Source: Massariosphaeria phaeospora (Eukaryota; Ascomycota; Dothideomycetes; Pleosporales). From it: a DNA stretch of 64,000 bases. The position numbers were made by a program, and so were the translations under genes. The stretch is from assembly GCA_011032825.1 (NCBI GenBank), contig JAADJZ010000001.1:2294001-2358000 (forward strand), given 5' to 3'. The first letter of the stretch is position 1. Each line of letters starts with the position of its first letter. Positions 46,942 through 59,348 of the stretch are shown here, in pieces. The notes under the pieces are model-generated. The model searched no databases. It saw only the letters and a program-made list of their open reading frames with translations, and was not told the DNA's origin.

Positions 46942-48800
46942 GGGGAGTGGGGGTGGGGGGTAGGAGTAAGGAGGGGGTGAGGGTACCGTTTGGGGCATGC
47001 ATGCATGGATAGGGTTTAGAGTAGATGGATAGATAATTAAATGTGTAAATCGTTTTTCTGTCACGTTATATGTGCTCTTGCACTCTGAAGTATCTCATCA
47101 CATCCATCTCCGTCTTTGTTCTTTTTTTCTTTCTTTCTATGTCCGTGATGACATGGCAAGTTGTCTTTTATAAGACTACGTGATATATATATATATGTGT
47201 GTATGTGTGTATTGTGAGAAATAAGAGGCTTTAATTGCGTGTGTGTGTATGTGTATATATATGTATATATGTGTGTATGTGTGTGTATGTGTATGTGTGT
47301 ATATATATGTGTGTATGTATCTGTATATACACTATATATTAATATTACTTCTAAACTGTATTTACTACTACCGCTTAAGAAAAAAACATACAATGCTGTT
47401 ATAACGTAGTGTCCGATATGTAAAGCAAGCAGTCGCGATTGAGGAGAGAGAGTAAGTAAGTCTAGAAAGTCTAGATTCAACATGTTATGCGGGCTAGGGC
47501 TTAGAGAGAGTAGATAGTGTTTGTTTTGAATTAATGAGTTGAGTTGGGTTGGGGCGAGACTAGAGTAGAGCGGATAGATAGATAGGAAAGAGGGATGGGA
47601 GAGAGATGGGAAATGGAGAGAGAGAGGGAGAGAGAGGTTACTAACCTATGTATGTATCTATTTATTATCTATCTATAATCTGTGTAGTAGAGAAAGTCAA
47701 TTACTAAGAGTCGTAGGTAGGTAGGTAGGTAGGTAAATAAGTAAATGTAAGGGTCTTTGCTTTTAACATGTAATGTATTTCTTTATTTTTATATTTTTTT
47801 TTGTAGTTTAGGTGGTTGGCTTCTGCATAGCTAGTCTAGATAGCTATCTATGCTATTTATAGGTACAAACTACTACAATGCTACCGCTTCGCTAGATGGA
47901 AACTTTGCAGTGTAGTGTATAGGGAAAACTGAACGGAACTGAACTGAACTGAACAGGCCGAAACGCTGGTTCCTATATCCTATATCCTATATCCTATATC
48001 GTATCTCCATTCTCCCCTATCCAATTTCATTTTGTTCTAGTCGCTAGCCACTCACTCACTGCATGCCCTCGCCCTTCTCCACTAGTCATCTTCCCCTTCT
48101 CTTTCTCCCTTCCCTTTCTCCCCTTTCTCCTTCCCCCCCCGTCTCTCTCTCTCTTCCTCTCAACCGACCCATGCACCCACTCCACCCACCCCATGAACAT
48201 ACAGCCTCAAAAGATAACAATAAAGAACAATCAATCAAACGAGTACTTTTATTCATTGGATATAGCATGCCATCTCATCCCGCACCGCATCTTCACCCCG
48301 CCCGTACGAACCGCACCGCATCGCACAACTGCGCTTGCCATGCCACGCCCACGCCACGCCATGCCGACGACGACAGTTCAATCAACCAGCTTCATTGAAC
48401 GCCACGCAATGCAATGCAAACACCACACCACACACATATATAACCCGAAAAACGGCAACCGAACTTGAAGCAAAAACTTTTGTTGTACCTGTACCTCTCG
48501 CTTGAGAGAGAGGACAGGCGCAGAGATAGAGACGAGGCGCAGAGATGAGAGGAGAGAGAAAACAAAAAAATAACCCGGGGGTATCAGACAGAGAGGAAGA
48601 CAAAAACGCCAGAGGAAAAAAAAGGGAAAGAAAGAAAAAGTTCCGCATGGTAGATACATACGGAGAAGTAGGCGAATGCATCGACACATGTCAGACTGCC
48701 ACTTCCGCTCCACGCCCCGTCGTCGTCGCCAAGTTCCAACACGCATGCTCGCTCGCTCACTCGCTCAATCAACGAATCAATCCATCCATCAATCAACCAT
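46942..48800. other. Intergenic with several microsatellites
   Basis: 1.86 kb between convergent genes. It holds a TA/TG tract (about 47182-47333), GAGAGA tracts near 47600-47635, TAGG units near 47716-47736, four CCTATAT units (about 47972-48000), and C/T-rich sequence at 48065-48160. Frames here are chance readings through repeats. No RNA gene recognised. Confidence 0.5.
47182..47333. repeat. TA/TG microsatellite
   Basis: About 150 bases composed largely of TA and TG/TGTA units in 3' flanking DNA of the LAA1 gene. Purely alternating pyrimidine-purine sequence of this kind can adopt unusual helix forms. Confidence 0.8.
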
Positions 48801-51800
48801 TCAATCATGCGAGTTACTAGCCACACTACTCCGACTGGTCCCCTCACTCATAAACGTCGCAATACTCGCACGATTAAACGCCGCCCCAGCACCATGATTC
48901 TCGCGCGCCGGCGGACTCGCCGCCCCGCCGCCCTGATGGACGTGTCCTCCTCCACCTCCAGGCGACGCCGTCAACGTAATAGGCGGCGCCGCCCCCGCAT
49001 CCCCCGCCCCATACCGCTCGCGCAACCGCTTAATCTGGCGCAACCGATTCCGCCATGACGACGACGTCTCCGCGCCATCCCGCGCACTCCACACCTGCGA
49101 GAAGACGCTCGCATTGATAGCGATAAGGCGGCAATACCCCGCGAGATGCACGCCGCACAGAATCTTCGTTTCCGCGGCCGGCGAAATATCCGGGAAGCCC
49201 GGGCGCGAGAGCACTTGCACCTTGTAGTAGCGGCGGCGGCCGTCCGGGTCGGCGGCGCGGCGGGCGTCGACGAACGAGGCGCGCGACTCGGGCGCGATGA
49301 CGATGTGCACGTAGTTGAAGGCCGAGGGGAAGGTGTCGAAGTTGTAGGGCAGGCCCGAGTCGTTGAAGACGATGGTGACGAAGTCGTTGCCGATGTGGCG
49401 TTTCTTGTTGGGGTATGTCATTTCGGCGTCGGCGCGGTCGGTGGGCATCATGGTGGTGATGTGGAAGACGAGCTCGACGCAGCGGTCGCGCCAGCAGTAG
49501 GTGAATTGGCCGTCGGTATCGCCGCGCGTGTCGAGGCCGCCCGTGTTGAACTTTGCGCCTTTGAGCCGCACGAGCGTGCCGAGGTCGCTGATGAAGAACG
49601 AGTAGGCGCCCGAGCCGATGTCGTTCATCAGGATGTCCATTTCGTGGGTTTGGCCTTCGCCGATGTAGACGACGCCGACTTTGTAGCTGTCGACCGTGGA
49701 GATGCGGTCGAAGGACGCAATGGCTCGACGGCTCATGTCGTCGTCCGGCAGTATTATGGGAGGGTCGCTCAGGATCAAGGGCGCATAGTAGGTCTGGAAG
49801 ATGTACTCGGGCAGTATCTCGACGTTGGCCGATGTGTCGAATGCTTCCGAAGAAGACCCAACGACCAGGGGAACTTGATGGCTTGGATCTGGAGCGAGAA
49901 GAGGGCGCTGGTAGAGATACCTAGTACCACATGGCCGCCGGCTTGTGATGAGAGAAACCCCAGTCCGCGCGGCCGTCTCGATTGTCATCAAACTGTGTCC
50001 AAGTATCCACCTCTTCTTCCACACCTCGCCATCAGCAGGCCTAGCAAAGTTGGGATCGCGTGTTGTCTCATCGCGGTCCGAGTAGGCTACCATATTCATC
50101 ATGTCCACAATGACCTGCCCTTGCTCTTCCAAAACTTGCCTGCCAGTGCTATCGGTATATTGGAGATTCTTAGTTATCCAAGGGATTTGCTTTGGGCGAT
50201 CTTCCATCTTCAGGCCCATGAACCAAAAGGTGATGACGTGATAAGCAAGAGAGTATAGGTATTGGGGTAAGTCGTCAGCTGCTGACGCCGTCTTCCCGGA
50301 GCTTTGATCTGGAGAAGCCGCAAAATCCCGCGACGTACCACTGTGCCGTAACGATCGCTGTCCGTTCTGCGTTGTAACAGCCGCAGCGACTCGGTCGCGA
50401 TGATCCCGGATATGCTGTAGGTAGCGAAAGCTCACGCCAAACACCATCTTGAACTCGTCCTCCCTAAAATTCTTGTATAGCTCTGGCATCCGTGCTAGAG
50501 AGGTAAGAAATTCAAGAATGTGGATGGCTGTGGAAGGTTTTGTAATGATCTGCGACATTTTCTGAATGATGTTGTCCAAAGACTTGCTGACGGATAGCGG
50601 AACCTCGAAGCAACAGACATAGAGGGCGTGAATACACCATTTTGACGTGCGATCCCAGTAGCCAACTCCATGGAGGAACGCCTTGACTAATTCGTCTTCT
50701 TCACTCTTCTCGAAATAGTCGTGGTAGCTGATGAGTACTGTGAGGATGTGATACAGACATACAGCAACATCCGCTTTCTTCAGAAGAGTATGACTCGGGG
50801 GTTCCCGGAAGTTGGATGAACGAACATGCTCGCAGACGACATTCCTCAGCATTTGCAACTGTGGGACACAACTGCGTACTAAAGACTGGTTGGACAGTTG
50901 CGGCCCGAGATGCACCAGGGCATAGCTATAAATCTCCCAGTCCGGCGATTTTTGGAGCAAAGAAATGACCAATTCCAGCCACAATGTTACTTCGACGTCG
51001 AGGACATCTTCACTCAGCGGGTACTCTTTCACATCAATGTGCGAGAACACCATCCGGCTCGGCTGAGGCGATGGCTCCTCAGGAAGGCCCTTGGGTCCTG
51101 GATACGTCCATAGTGGAGGAACTGGTCGTGCTACTCGGCCTGTGCCAGCACCATGGCGGCTCGTATGTCGATTCAGGGAAGAGCGCGGGCTGCTTCCAGA
51201 AACTTTGCGCTGATCGCGCCACGAAGAGGGGTCCTCCTGTCTACCATATTCACCCGTTTTGATGTCTTCATGCCGATCGGAGTTGACGGCAGTTTCGGCA
51301 GTACGGCAGAGCACTGCAGCTATGCTCTCGCCCTCGGAGGACGCACTCACGAAGAGTGAATGATTCGAGTCGGCACGCATTCGAAAGAGTAGTTTGAGCG
51401 CTGTCAATCGGCCATCACTTTCGAATCTATCGTTCGCCGCTATGTATCGCAGAATGTCATAGAGAAGACGGGTCTTTCGCGCGGATGTTACAACACTCCT
51501 AGTAAACAAACGCACGAAGGCCGCAGCGATGACGTTACAGGCTGATCCATGCGATGTATCTGCTTTTGCGTGACGAGATGGCGACGAAAAGACGGATGTG
51601 GAAGAATGCGATGATACGGTCTGTCTCTCAAGACGTCTCTTTAAGATCTCTGCTGTGTCAGGAAAGCTGGCATCCGAAGCTCGGTCGGCAACATCGACGG
51701 CGAAATCAACAAGCTCATAGAGGACTTCGACGTCCTCTTCAGGCTCAATATTATTTATGAGAAGAGCTCCACATTGTAGCACAGTGTCACTGGCACAAAG

Positions 51801-53663
51801 ACCCTCGACTGTGTTATATGTTTCGCGCAGTTTCCTAATGCTCAAGACGCGCAGCGAGCGCGGTCTCGAGTAATCCTTGAGTATGCCAGCTACCAGACTA
51901 CGGCACGCCTCCAACCAATGTTCATTCGAAGGATGGAGATAGCGCTCTGCTGCATAAAATTGAATCATGTTCTCTGCAGTAGAGTCGCTCAAACGATGGG
52001 CGAGACGCATGAAAAGTTCCATTATTGCAGCCTTCTGCACAAACTCCATATTGCTACTCATAGAATCCAAGTTGATCAAAATTCTGGTAATCTCATCCTC
52101 GGAGTAACGACGAGCCATGGCGGTCCGACTTGGAGGGACACTGCTAGGCTCAGAATTAAGAATGGCATCGGTGTCGGCATCATCATGTGTCGAAAGGGGG
52201 GATTGGCTGGCCGTGAGAGAGCTAGTGTCAGTCGCTGATGCCGCTTTTTCGGTGAGCACCTTCTCCGCCGCCGTGGTGGCTTTGGCTACGTATCGGTCGT
52301 CATCCCGTTCTGCACAGGTGCGAATAATATCTATGAGATTACTCCAATCAGCTTCTTCGAGGAGTATTTCGGTCAATCGCTCTTCCTCCAATATAGCAGC
52401 TATGAGATCGACGACAAATCTCTCTTGGACTTTGTCAACGTCTTGAATGGATGATCTTAGCGCGGGAAATAATAAGGATACGGGAACCTTGGGCAGCCCA
52501 TTACGGCCATCCTCAAGAAGAAGTTGTTCTAACACCTGGATCGTGCCTCGATATAAACTCCCTTGGCGATGTTTTCGGGTAGGTCCGTCTAGAAGGGTGT
52601 GCAAAAGGGCTGATACTGCGGCTTGACCGACATGAGACTTGAACAAATTGGTGAGCGTATTCCATGTCTGCTCCTGTGCAGCCTTGATTTGGCGGTGAAT
52701 GGAACAGAGCACCTCTAGGCAAGATTGAAGCATGTGTGGAGGAATATGGACGTATGTAATTATCGTATCGAATAGCTTGACCGCGTTCTCGATGTCGCAT
52801 CGCTGGCATGTCTCTTGACATACTACCATGGTCCTTTCTAGAAGCAAGTCGAGGTCTTTGTCGTCGAATGTTTTCGCATTGAACTTGCAGACGCTGATTG
52901 CGAATTGGAACAGCTGGTTCATGTTCTCGACTTCCTGGATGGGACGCTCTGCTTTCTTTTTGCCACGGGTGGCCGAAGCAGCTTTGTATGCCTCGCCGCT
53001 CTCTTTGAAGCATGTTTCCAAGGACACGAGAATGAAATGGGCAGTAGACGACTCACAGGCCGCGACGTTCCGGCCTTCTTCGGTGAGTATGGTGACGATC
53101 TGGAGACGCAAGTTGAAGCTTGGGTCATCCCGACGTTGAGAGGCGGCATCGAAGAAGGCCTTGCGCTCCACAGGGGTGAGGTCAGGTAATGCGACGCAGC
53201 TCTTTAGGAGCATGTAGCCCACTCCGGCAACTTCATCGCATTGGTCAGGAGCAAGCAGATCGCTGGCGATGGACCACAAGCCGTGTACATTTCGTACCGG
53301 ATACTCTTCGAGGATGGCGCATATCTTCTCCACGGCTGCGGCGCGTTCTTGGAATGGACGACTACTACGCAGCTGCTCCACCAGCGGATCCAGTTCGGGC
53401 GGGCCTCCGAGAAGCTGCCGGGTCCTCCTCTCGTCGACGGGCTCGAGTATATGCTTCACGGGGGTCTCGGTCGCCACGGAATGGGGACGGTGAGCAGCTA
53501 GCGAAGGTCGGCTTGTTGGTGTGGCGGTGGCCGACGAGGCAGACGGCGGGGGAGTCGCGCTTTTGAGGCGGCCGCCTGTGAGGGTTCTGAATGCGCCAAA
53601 GAGCGCCGACGAGGACGAGCGGCGGTCCGGCGTGCGCGGCAGAGGTCCTGGTGACGGAGACAT
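48801..53663 (-). CDS. TSC2: TSC2 (tuberin), Rheb-directed Rap-GAP
   Basis: 1620 residues in one exon. A Ser/Pro-rich N-terminus is followed by about 1,200 residues of helical tuberin-type repeats, then a Rap-GAP domain near residues 1330-1500. The Asn-thumb block KRHIGNDFVTIVFNDSG (about residue 1425) holds the catalytic Asn, and VRLKGAKFNTGGLDTRGDTDG precedes it. Tuberin forms a complex with TSC1 and keeps the GTPase Rheb inactive, restraining TORC1 and controlling amino-acid uptake in fission yeast. The frame stays open upstream to 53858, but the Met at 53663 is preferred because upstream sequence is low-complexity. The C-terminal 90 residues are Gly/Ser-rich. Divergent from CSE1. Confidence 0.88.
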   Translation of the reverse strand: MSPSPGPLPRTPDRRSSSSALFGAFRTLTGGRLKSATPPPSASSATATPTSRPSLAAHRPHSVATETPVKHILEPVDERRTRQLLGGPPELDPLVEQLRSSRPFQERAAAVEKICAILEEYPVRNVHGLWSIASDLLAPDQCDEVAGVGYMLLKSCVALPDLTPVERKAFFDAASQRRDDPSFNLRLQIVTILTEEGRNVAACESSTAHFILVSLETCFKESGEAYKAASATRGKKKAERPIQEVENMNQLFQFAISVCKFNAKTFDDKDLDLLLERTMVVCQETCQRCDIENAVKLFDTIITYVHIPPHMLQSCLEVLCSIHRQIKAAQEQTWNTLTNLFKSHVGQAAVSALLHTLLDGPTRKHRQGSLYRGTIQVLEQLLLEDGRNGLPKVPVSLLFPALRSSIQDVDKVQERFVVDLIAAILEEERLTEILLEEADWSNLIDIIRTCAERDDDRYVAKATTAAEKVLTEKAASATDTSSLTASQSPLSTHDDADTDAILNSEPSSVPPSRTAMARRYSEDEITRILINLDSMSSNMEFVQKAAIMELFMRLAHRLSDSTAENMIQFYAAERYLHPSNEHWLEACRSLVAGILKDYSRPRSLRVLSIRKLRETYNTVEGLCASDTVLQCGALLINNIEPEEDVEVLYELVDFAVDVADRASDASFPDTAEILKRRLERQTVSSHSSTSVFSSPSRHAKADTSHGSACNVIAAAFVRLFTRSVVTSARKTRLLYDILRYIAANDRFESDGRLTALKLLFRMRADSNHSLFVSASSEGESIAAVLCRTAETAVNSDRHEDIKTGEYGRQEDPSSWRDQRKVSGSSPRSSLNRHTSRHGAGTGRVARPVPPLWTYPGPKGLPEEPSPQPSRMVFSHIDVKEYPLSEDVLDVEVTLWLELVISLLQKSPDWEIYSYALVHLGPQLSNQSLVRSCVPQLQMLRNVVCEHVRSSNFREPPSHTLLKKADVAVCLYHILTVLISYHDYFEKSEEDELVKAFLHGVGYWDRTSKWCIHALYVCCFEVPLSVSKSLDNIIQKMSQIITKPSTAIHILEFLTSLARMPELYKNFREDEFKMVFGVSFRYLQHIRDHRDRVAAAVTTQNGQRSLRHSGTSRDFAASPDQSSGKTASAADDLPQYLYSLAYHVITFWFMGLKMEDRPKQIPWITKNLQYTDSTGRQVLEEQGQVIVDMMNMVAYSDRDETTRDPNFARPADGEVWKKRWILGHSLMTIETAARTGVSLITSRRPCGTRYLYQRPLLAPDPSHQVPLVVGSSSEAFDTSANVEILPEYIFQTYYAPLILSDPPIILPDDDMSRRAIASFDRISTVDSYKVGVVYIGEGQTHEMDILMNDIGSGAYSFFISDLGTLVRLKGAKFNTGGLDTRGDTDGQFTYCWRDRCVELVFHITTMMPTDRADAEMTYPNKKRHIGNDFVTIVFNDSGLPYNFDTFPSAFNYVHIVIAPESRASFVDARRAADPDGRRRYYKVQVLSRPGFPDISPAAETKILCGVHLAGYCRLIAINASVFSQVWSARDGAETSSSWRNRLRQIKRLRERYGAGDAGAAPPITLTASPGGGGGHVHQGGGAASPPARENHGAGAAFNRASIATFMSEGTSRSSVASNSHD

Positions 53664-54392
53664 GATGAGGCGCTCGGAATGGACTGGCGGGCGCGCGTGC
53701 AGCAGGTGCGGTGTGGATGTGGGTGTAGAGGCGGGGGTCGGGCTATCGGTGCAGCCAGCGAACGAGTATAGAGAGAGCCCGTCATGGAGGAGGAGGCGGA
53801 GGGCGGGGATGGTGATGTGAGGTGCGCAGTGGCAGGCGGCGGAACAGCGAGAGGGCACTGCACGGGCGGCGGCGGCGGCGGCGGCGACGAGCTAGCGACA
53901 CGCAGCCATGATGTGCACAGGGCGGGAGGCAGAGAGAGAGAGAGAGAGAGAGTCGTGACGCCGGGCGGGACGCGGGGACGCGGGAAGGGCAAGGGCAAAG
54001 CGAGAGAGGCCGGCAACAATGAGCATGCCGATGCAGTCCGATGCAGTGCAGTCCCGTGCAGTGCGGCCTGCAGTCAACTGTCATGGGATGGAGTCGAAAA
54101 GTCTGGGGCAGCGGCTCGACGACGCTAGTCCGGGTCTGGTTAGCCGTTGAACTAGTCCCGGCCTGGTTAGCCTCTCTCTGTCCCGCACCAAAACACAACA
54201 TCAGCGGCCTGCAGAGCAACCAGCAGCTGCGAAAGTTTTGGGCTTGGGCTTGCCAGACACCACCGCCAACACCAGCAACCACCCCCAGCTCCGTGTGGCC
54301 TCCGCGGTTTGCGCTTCCAGATCCAAGGCTGTATCCACCGTCCCCCGCATCAAACACGAGTGGGCTCCTGGCTGCGCTGTCTGTCCCCCACC
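53664..54392. promoter_or_regulatory. Bidirectional promoter region, TSC2 / CSE1
   Basis: About 730 bases between divergent starts, very GC-rich, with GGC units near 53869-53883 and an AG dinucleotide tract at about 53931-53952. Repeated TGCAGT/GCAGTCC strings lie near 54030-54070. No TATA box seen. Confidence 0.4.
53931..53952. repeat. AG dinucleotide tract
   Basis: About eleven AG units within the TSC2/CSE1 promoter region. Confidence 0.75.
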
Positions 54393-57300
54393 ATGGCCGC
54401 CGTCGACACCACGGCGCTCGCGCAGCTGCTGCAGGCCAGCTTGGACCCCCGCCACAACAAGCAGGGTAAGTCACACCGTGCTTGCTGGCCTCCGCGATGC
54501 ACTGCCATGGGACCTGCTAACTCCCCCAGCCGAGGCCGCCATCTCCCAGGAGCAGGCCAAGCCCAACTTCTCCCTCGCCCTGCTCCAGATCGTCGCTACC
54601 GACTCGTATCCCCCGACCATCCGACTCTCGAGCGCCCTGTACTTCAAGAACTTTATAACGCGCAACTGGGCCGATGAGGACGGCAACCACCAGCTGCCCC
54701 AGGCAGAGGTCGCGGCCATCAAGCGCGAGCTGATTGGCCTGATGGTCCGCGTGCCGGCGAATCTACAAGCACAACTGGGCGCCGTCATCAGCGTCATCGC
54801 CGACTCCGACTTCTGGGAGCGTTGGGACACGCTGGTGGATGATCTCGTTTCCCGCCTGACTCCCGACAATGCCATCGTAAACAACGGCGTCCTACAAGTC
54901 GCCCACTCCATCTTCAAGCGATGGAAGCCCTTGTTCCGCACCGACCCGCTTTTCACCGAGATCAACCATGTGCTCACAAAGTTCGGCGAGCCGTTCTTGC
55001 ACCTCATGCAGACCACCGATACTGCCATTACCAACTCGCAAGGAAACACGGACGCACTCAAGAGCAACTTCGCCACCCTGGAATTGATAGTCAAGATCTT
55101 CTACGATCTATCATTCCAGGACCTGCCACCAATCTTTGAGGACAATATCGCTGCCATATGTACCTTGCTCCACAAATATCTCGTCTACGACAACCCTGCA
55201 TTGCACACCACCGACGATAGCGAATCTGGAATCCTAGAGTACGTTAGGGCGGGTATCTTTGAGGCGTTGATCCTCTATACAGAAAAGTTCGACGATGAGC
55301 ACTTCGGACCGCAAGTCGCACAGTTCGTGGACACGACGTGGCAATTCCTCATGTTGGTCGGACTAGAGACCAAGTACGACATCCTGGTTAGCAAGGCCCT
55401 CCAATTTCTCACTGCAGTCGCTGCCACTCCCCACGCCGAATCCTTCAACAACCAGGGCGTCATGGTGCAGGTCATCGAAAAGGTCATTCTGCCAAACTTG
55501 GCACTCCGAGAGTCGGACGAGGAGTTGTTCGAAGACGAGCCTATTGAGTTCATTCGGAGAGATCTGGAGGGATCTGACAACGACACAAGACGACGCGCAG
55601 CGACCAACTTCCTCCGCCAACTCATGTCTCGCTACGAAGACCTAGTGACCAGCACTGCGAAAACCTATGTGGACCACTATCTCCGGAACTTTGCAAGGAA
55701 CACCCACGACTGGAAATCAAAGGACACGGCCGTCTATCTTTTCTCGGCGATTGCTGCAAAGGGTACCGCAACTGCCGCTCAGGGTGTGCTGAACATCAAC
55801 CCCAATGTCAACATTCTCGACTTCTTTCAGAACAACATTGCCGTTGATTTGCAGTCTGCAAATGTGAACCCGATCCTGAAGGTTGATTCGATCAAGTACA
55901 TCTACAACTTCCGTAGTCAACTGACACCCGATATATGGCGAGCTGCGTTCCCACTCCTTGTCAGTCAACTGGGCAACGACAACTATGTCATACACACATA
56001 TGCCGCAATTGCTGTAGAGCGCGTGCTGTTCATGACGGACGATAATCGGCAGCCGATCATTCCGAGGGCCGATGTAGTAAACGCCTCCAAGGAACTTCTC
56101 TCGCACCTGTTCACACTCATAACTAAGAACTCCGCGCCTGAGAAGATACAGGAGAACGAGTTTCTGATGAAGTGTGTCATGAGAGTGCTCATCTTCGTTC
56201 GCGATGGCGTCTTGCCGGTTACCGACATTGTTCTCAATAGCCTCATCAACATCCTTATGGTCATCAGGCATAACCCCAGCAATCCTCGGTTCCAATACTA
56301 TCTGTTCGAAAGTATCGGGGCTTTGATACGGTTCGCTGGCACTGCTCGAAGTGCCGAGTTGGAAAAGAGGCTTTACGAGCCGTTCGCCGCTATCCTTTCC
56401 GAAGGCATCGACGAGTTCTCTCCATATGTCTTCCAGCTCTTTTCGGCGCTTTTGATGGCAAACCCCGCTGGCCAATTGACCGACTATTACCAGGCTCTAT
56501 TCGCCATCGTAATCAAGCCAGAGGTCTGGGACATGAAGGGCAACGTGCCCGCGTTGGTCCGACTGTTGACATCCATGATCCCCCGTAACGTTGAGAGCAT
56601 TGTCGCAAGCGAGAAAGTCGAGCCCATACTCGGTATTTTCCAGAAGCTAGTATCGACAAAAGCGAATGAGTTGCACTCGTTCGAGTTGGTCGAATGCATC
56701 ATTTCATCCATTCCACTCGAAGCACTCCAGTCATACTTTCCCACCATCCTTCAGCTGATGCTGACAAAGCTATCTGACCAAAAGAAGAGAAGCGACCTCT
56801 TTCAGCAGCGGTTTGTTGCGTTCTACCACTTCATTTCCGCCCGCCAGGACAAGGGCCTCGGCGCAGATTTCTTCATCGCCGTCACCGATCAGGTCCAGAA
56901 CGAGTATGACCACAAACAGTCCACTCTTTGATACATTCTAACAGCCATCTACAGTGTCTTCAAAGCCATCTACCTCACCATGATCCTCCCCGACACGCAA
57001 AAGCTGCCCCGCCCAGTGGACCGCAAGATGGCCGTCGTATCGTACACGAAGACGCTCGCCGACTCTACCGCCTTCGTCAGCCGCTACCCCAAGGGCTGGG
57101 GCCTCACCACCCAGCGCCTGATCGAGCTGCTCGTCAACCCGCCTGTGCCCGCCGCAAACGACGACATGATTCCCGACGCCGACGTCGAGGAGACGGGCTT
57201 CGGCGTCGGTTTCACCCAGCTCAACACCTGCAAGAAGCCCCCGCTCGACCTGTACCCGGAGATCGCTGATGTGAAGGCGTGGGTCGGGCAGTATCTCAAG

Positions 57301-57396
57301 GACGCGGATCGCAGACATAATGGCACCATTATGAGGCTCGTGCAGGAGAGGCTGACGCCGGAGGTTAAGCAGGCGTTGGCTACGTACTTGTCGTAG
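54393..57396 (+). CDS. CSE1: CSE1, exportin-2 (importin-alpha re-exporter)
   Basis: 962 residues from exons 54393-54465, 54530-56903 and 56955-57396. The importin-beta N-terminal domain (AEAAISQEQAKPNFSLALLQIV, ALYFKNFITRNWADEDG) and Cse1-specific core are followed by the CAS/CSE1 C-terminal domain (VFKAIYLTMILPDTQKL, VVSYTKTLADS). The protein exports importin-alpha from the nucleus with Ran-GTP. The second intron is needed: without it the frame ends at 56931 just after TDQVQNEYDH; splicing at GTATGA to CTACAG gives the family junction DQVQNDVFKAIYL. Length equals the family's. It is divergent from TSC2. Confidence 0.93.
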
Positions 57397-59348
57397 AGGA
57401 GGGGACGGTGGCGGTGTCGGCTGGGCTTAGTTGTTCAGGCCGGGCATGGGAGAAAGAGAGAGAGAGTCGCGGCGGATCGGATCGGATCTTGATACCATGA
57501 TAAGTGTCGGTTGGGTTGGGTTGTGGAGTTCTGGACTGGACCGACGAGAGAGGTAGGTAGGGTCCAAGGCAAGTCAAGTCAAGTTCAAGCGGCAAAAAGC
57601 ACTTTTGCGTCTGTCTATATGCCCGAACTCCGGTCCAAAATTAAACATTCAAAATGTCCCTCTTGATGGTATCGTGTTTTTCGTTTTTTTTCTTTCTTTT
57701 CACCCCGAAGTGCTGGGCGGGTCTGGGTAGGCTAGTGTTGGGGGGTAGGTAGTATAGTAGAGAGTTTACGCACGCCCCGTGTCCAGCTGTGCTGGAGAAC
57801 CTAGCTGGCTGGTGTTGGGTTCGAGTTAAGTAGAGTTCGCTTCCTGCTGTGTGTTTACGTTGCTTGCTTGGTTGCTTACGTGTACGTACTTAGTCACGAA
57901 CTTGGTCCCAGGCCCCGACGTCGACGTCGCGTCGAGCTGCGCTGTACTGCACTTATTGTACCGCACTCGTCGTACTCGTCGTAATACTAAGTACTATATA
58001 TCTATGGACCGTAGAGGTAGAGGTAGATGTAGATGTAGATAGGTATCTCGAAAAGAACAGAGTAGAGAAAATGCTGGTTAGTGTTTGTTTTGGGAATCGG
58101 GGGGAAATATGCGCGAAGAGATGCGAGAAGTACGTGGTTTGTGTAGGGGAGAGAGGTATAGACCGCGATCATCCAACGTTGTCCTGTCAAGTTGGCTTGC
58201 ATATGAGATGGTTCGTCTTGAGATTTGTTGTGAATATATGCGCCGAGCCTACTCGCTATTGATCAACTAACACATCTCTACTGCGTAGGCAGCTAAGCTC
58301 GTCTATCTACGCTTAAAGAGTAGCTATTTAGTAGGTAGTTAGTGTCTGCTTTGCGTTAATAGCTATCTATTAATGTATCTATTTGCTAGGCATAGATTCT
58401 AGAGTACAGATTCTAGACTAGCTAGGTAACACGTGATATGCGTAATATACATATCTAGAACTCTTCTCTTATTTTATCTTAGAGGTATAGTTGTGTTGTT
58501 GCGGTGTCCCTTTTTAGCTATAGAGAGAGAAGAGTTGTAGAAGTTGCTATGCTTTTTTAAAGGACAGGTAGCTAAATAGCATCTATAGATGGTACTATTT
58601 AGCTCTTTTCAAAGGCTGTACATTTTAATGTAGAGCGAGTTTGTAATTAGATCTTTCCCGTATGGACTTTAGCAATCAAATAATTAATTGACTCATGAAT
58701 CAATTAGGTGTAGGAGCTGCCCCCGAAGCTACCAGCACCGGATCTTTTCGCAGAGGGAATGCATCCATCACTGCCTGTTTCTCGTCTGTATTTACGTTGC
58801 CTACGTCACGTTTCTATCGCCGCCGTGGCGTGCGTAATAACGGGATAGGGGAGCTGGCATCTGGATGTATGTGTGTACGTATGTAGTGGTCGGAATCCCG
58901 CTTCTGACGTTGGCACACTAAGCTATAGCGGAGCGGAGAGGCGCGTTCTCGTTGAATATGTACGCTTAGCACTGGATTGTCTCAATTGGCGAGGACATGA
59001 GGGAGGGGAGGCATCGCCCTGGGCTGGGCGGGGCGAAGCCGGGCTTGTCGGTGACTTGGTGGAAGGCAATATTGATACGCTTCCGTAGGCGGGAAACGGG
59101 AGCGTAGCAATGACTCGGAATGGATCGATATCAGTGACAGTTGGTGCGGTGTTTTACCGACATGTATTCAAGCGGCCCGAGGGAGGGTGGAATCGCTGGG
59201 CTAGACTCGTGGACATTGGTAGGGTCTCAGTTGGTGGTAATAGCGGAGTGTTTAGTGTGCTTGATAGCGGAATGTCGAAGTCACTTTTCGTCTCGGTCCT
59301 TGGCTAATCGCGGTACAGCCTCTGCTGAAGTAGCACTTTGAATTTCCA
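57397..59348. other. Intergenic, TA-rich in the middle
   Basis: Nearly 2 kb between convergent genes. From about 58262 to 58690 the sequence is strongly TA-rich with recurring CTAG, AGCTA and TCTAGA words, unlike the GC-rich genes around, and could be an old mutated repeat. No intact transposon frame, terminal repeat or RNA gene is recognised. Confidence 0.45.

Noticed and set aside
45939..47006. Minus-strand open frame of 355 codons
   Set aside because: Antisense shadow of the last LAA1 exon and its 3' flank; composition is Ala/Arg/Pro low-complexity with no family features.
49146..50258. Plus-strand open frame of 370 codons
   Set aside because: Antisense to the catalytic end of TSC2; its Val/Gly/Arg composition is that of a mirror frame, while the minus strand shows a full Rap-GAP domain.
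57780..57850. GGGTTCGAG resembling a tRNA B box
   Set aside because: No A box at the right distance, no cloverleaf and no T-run terminator.
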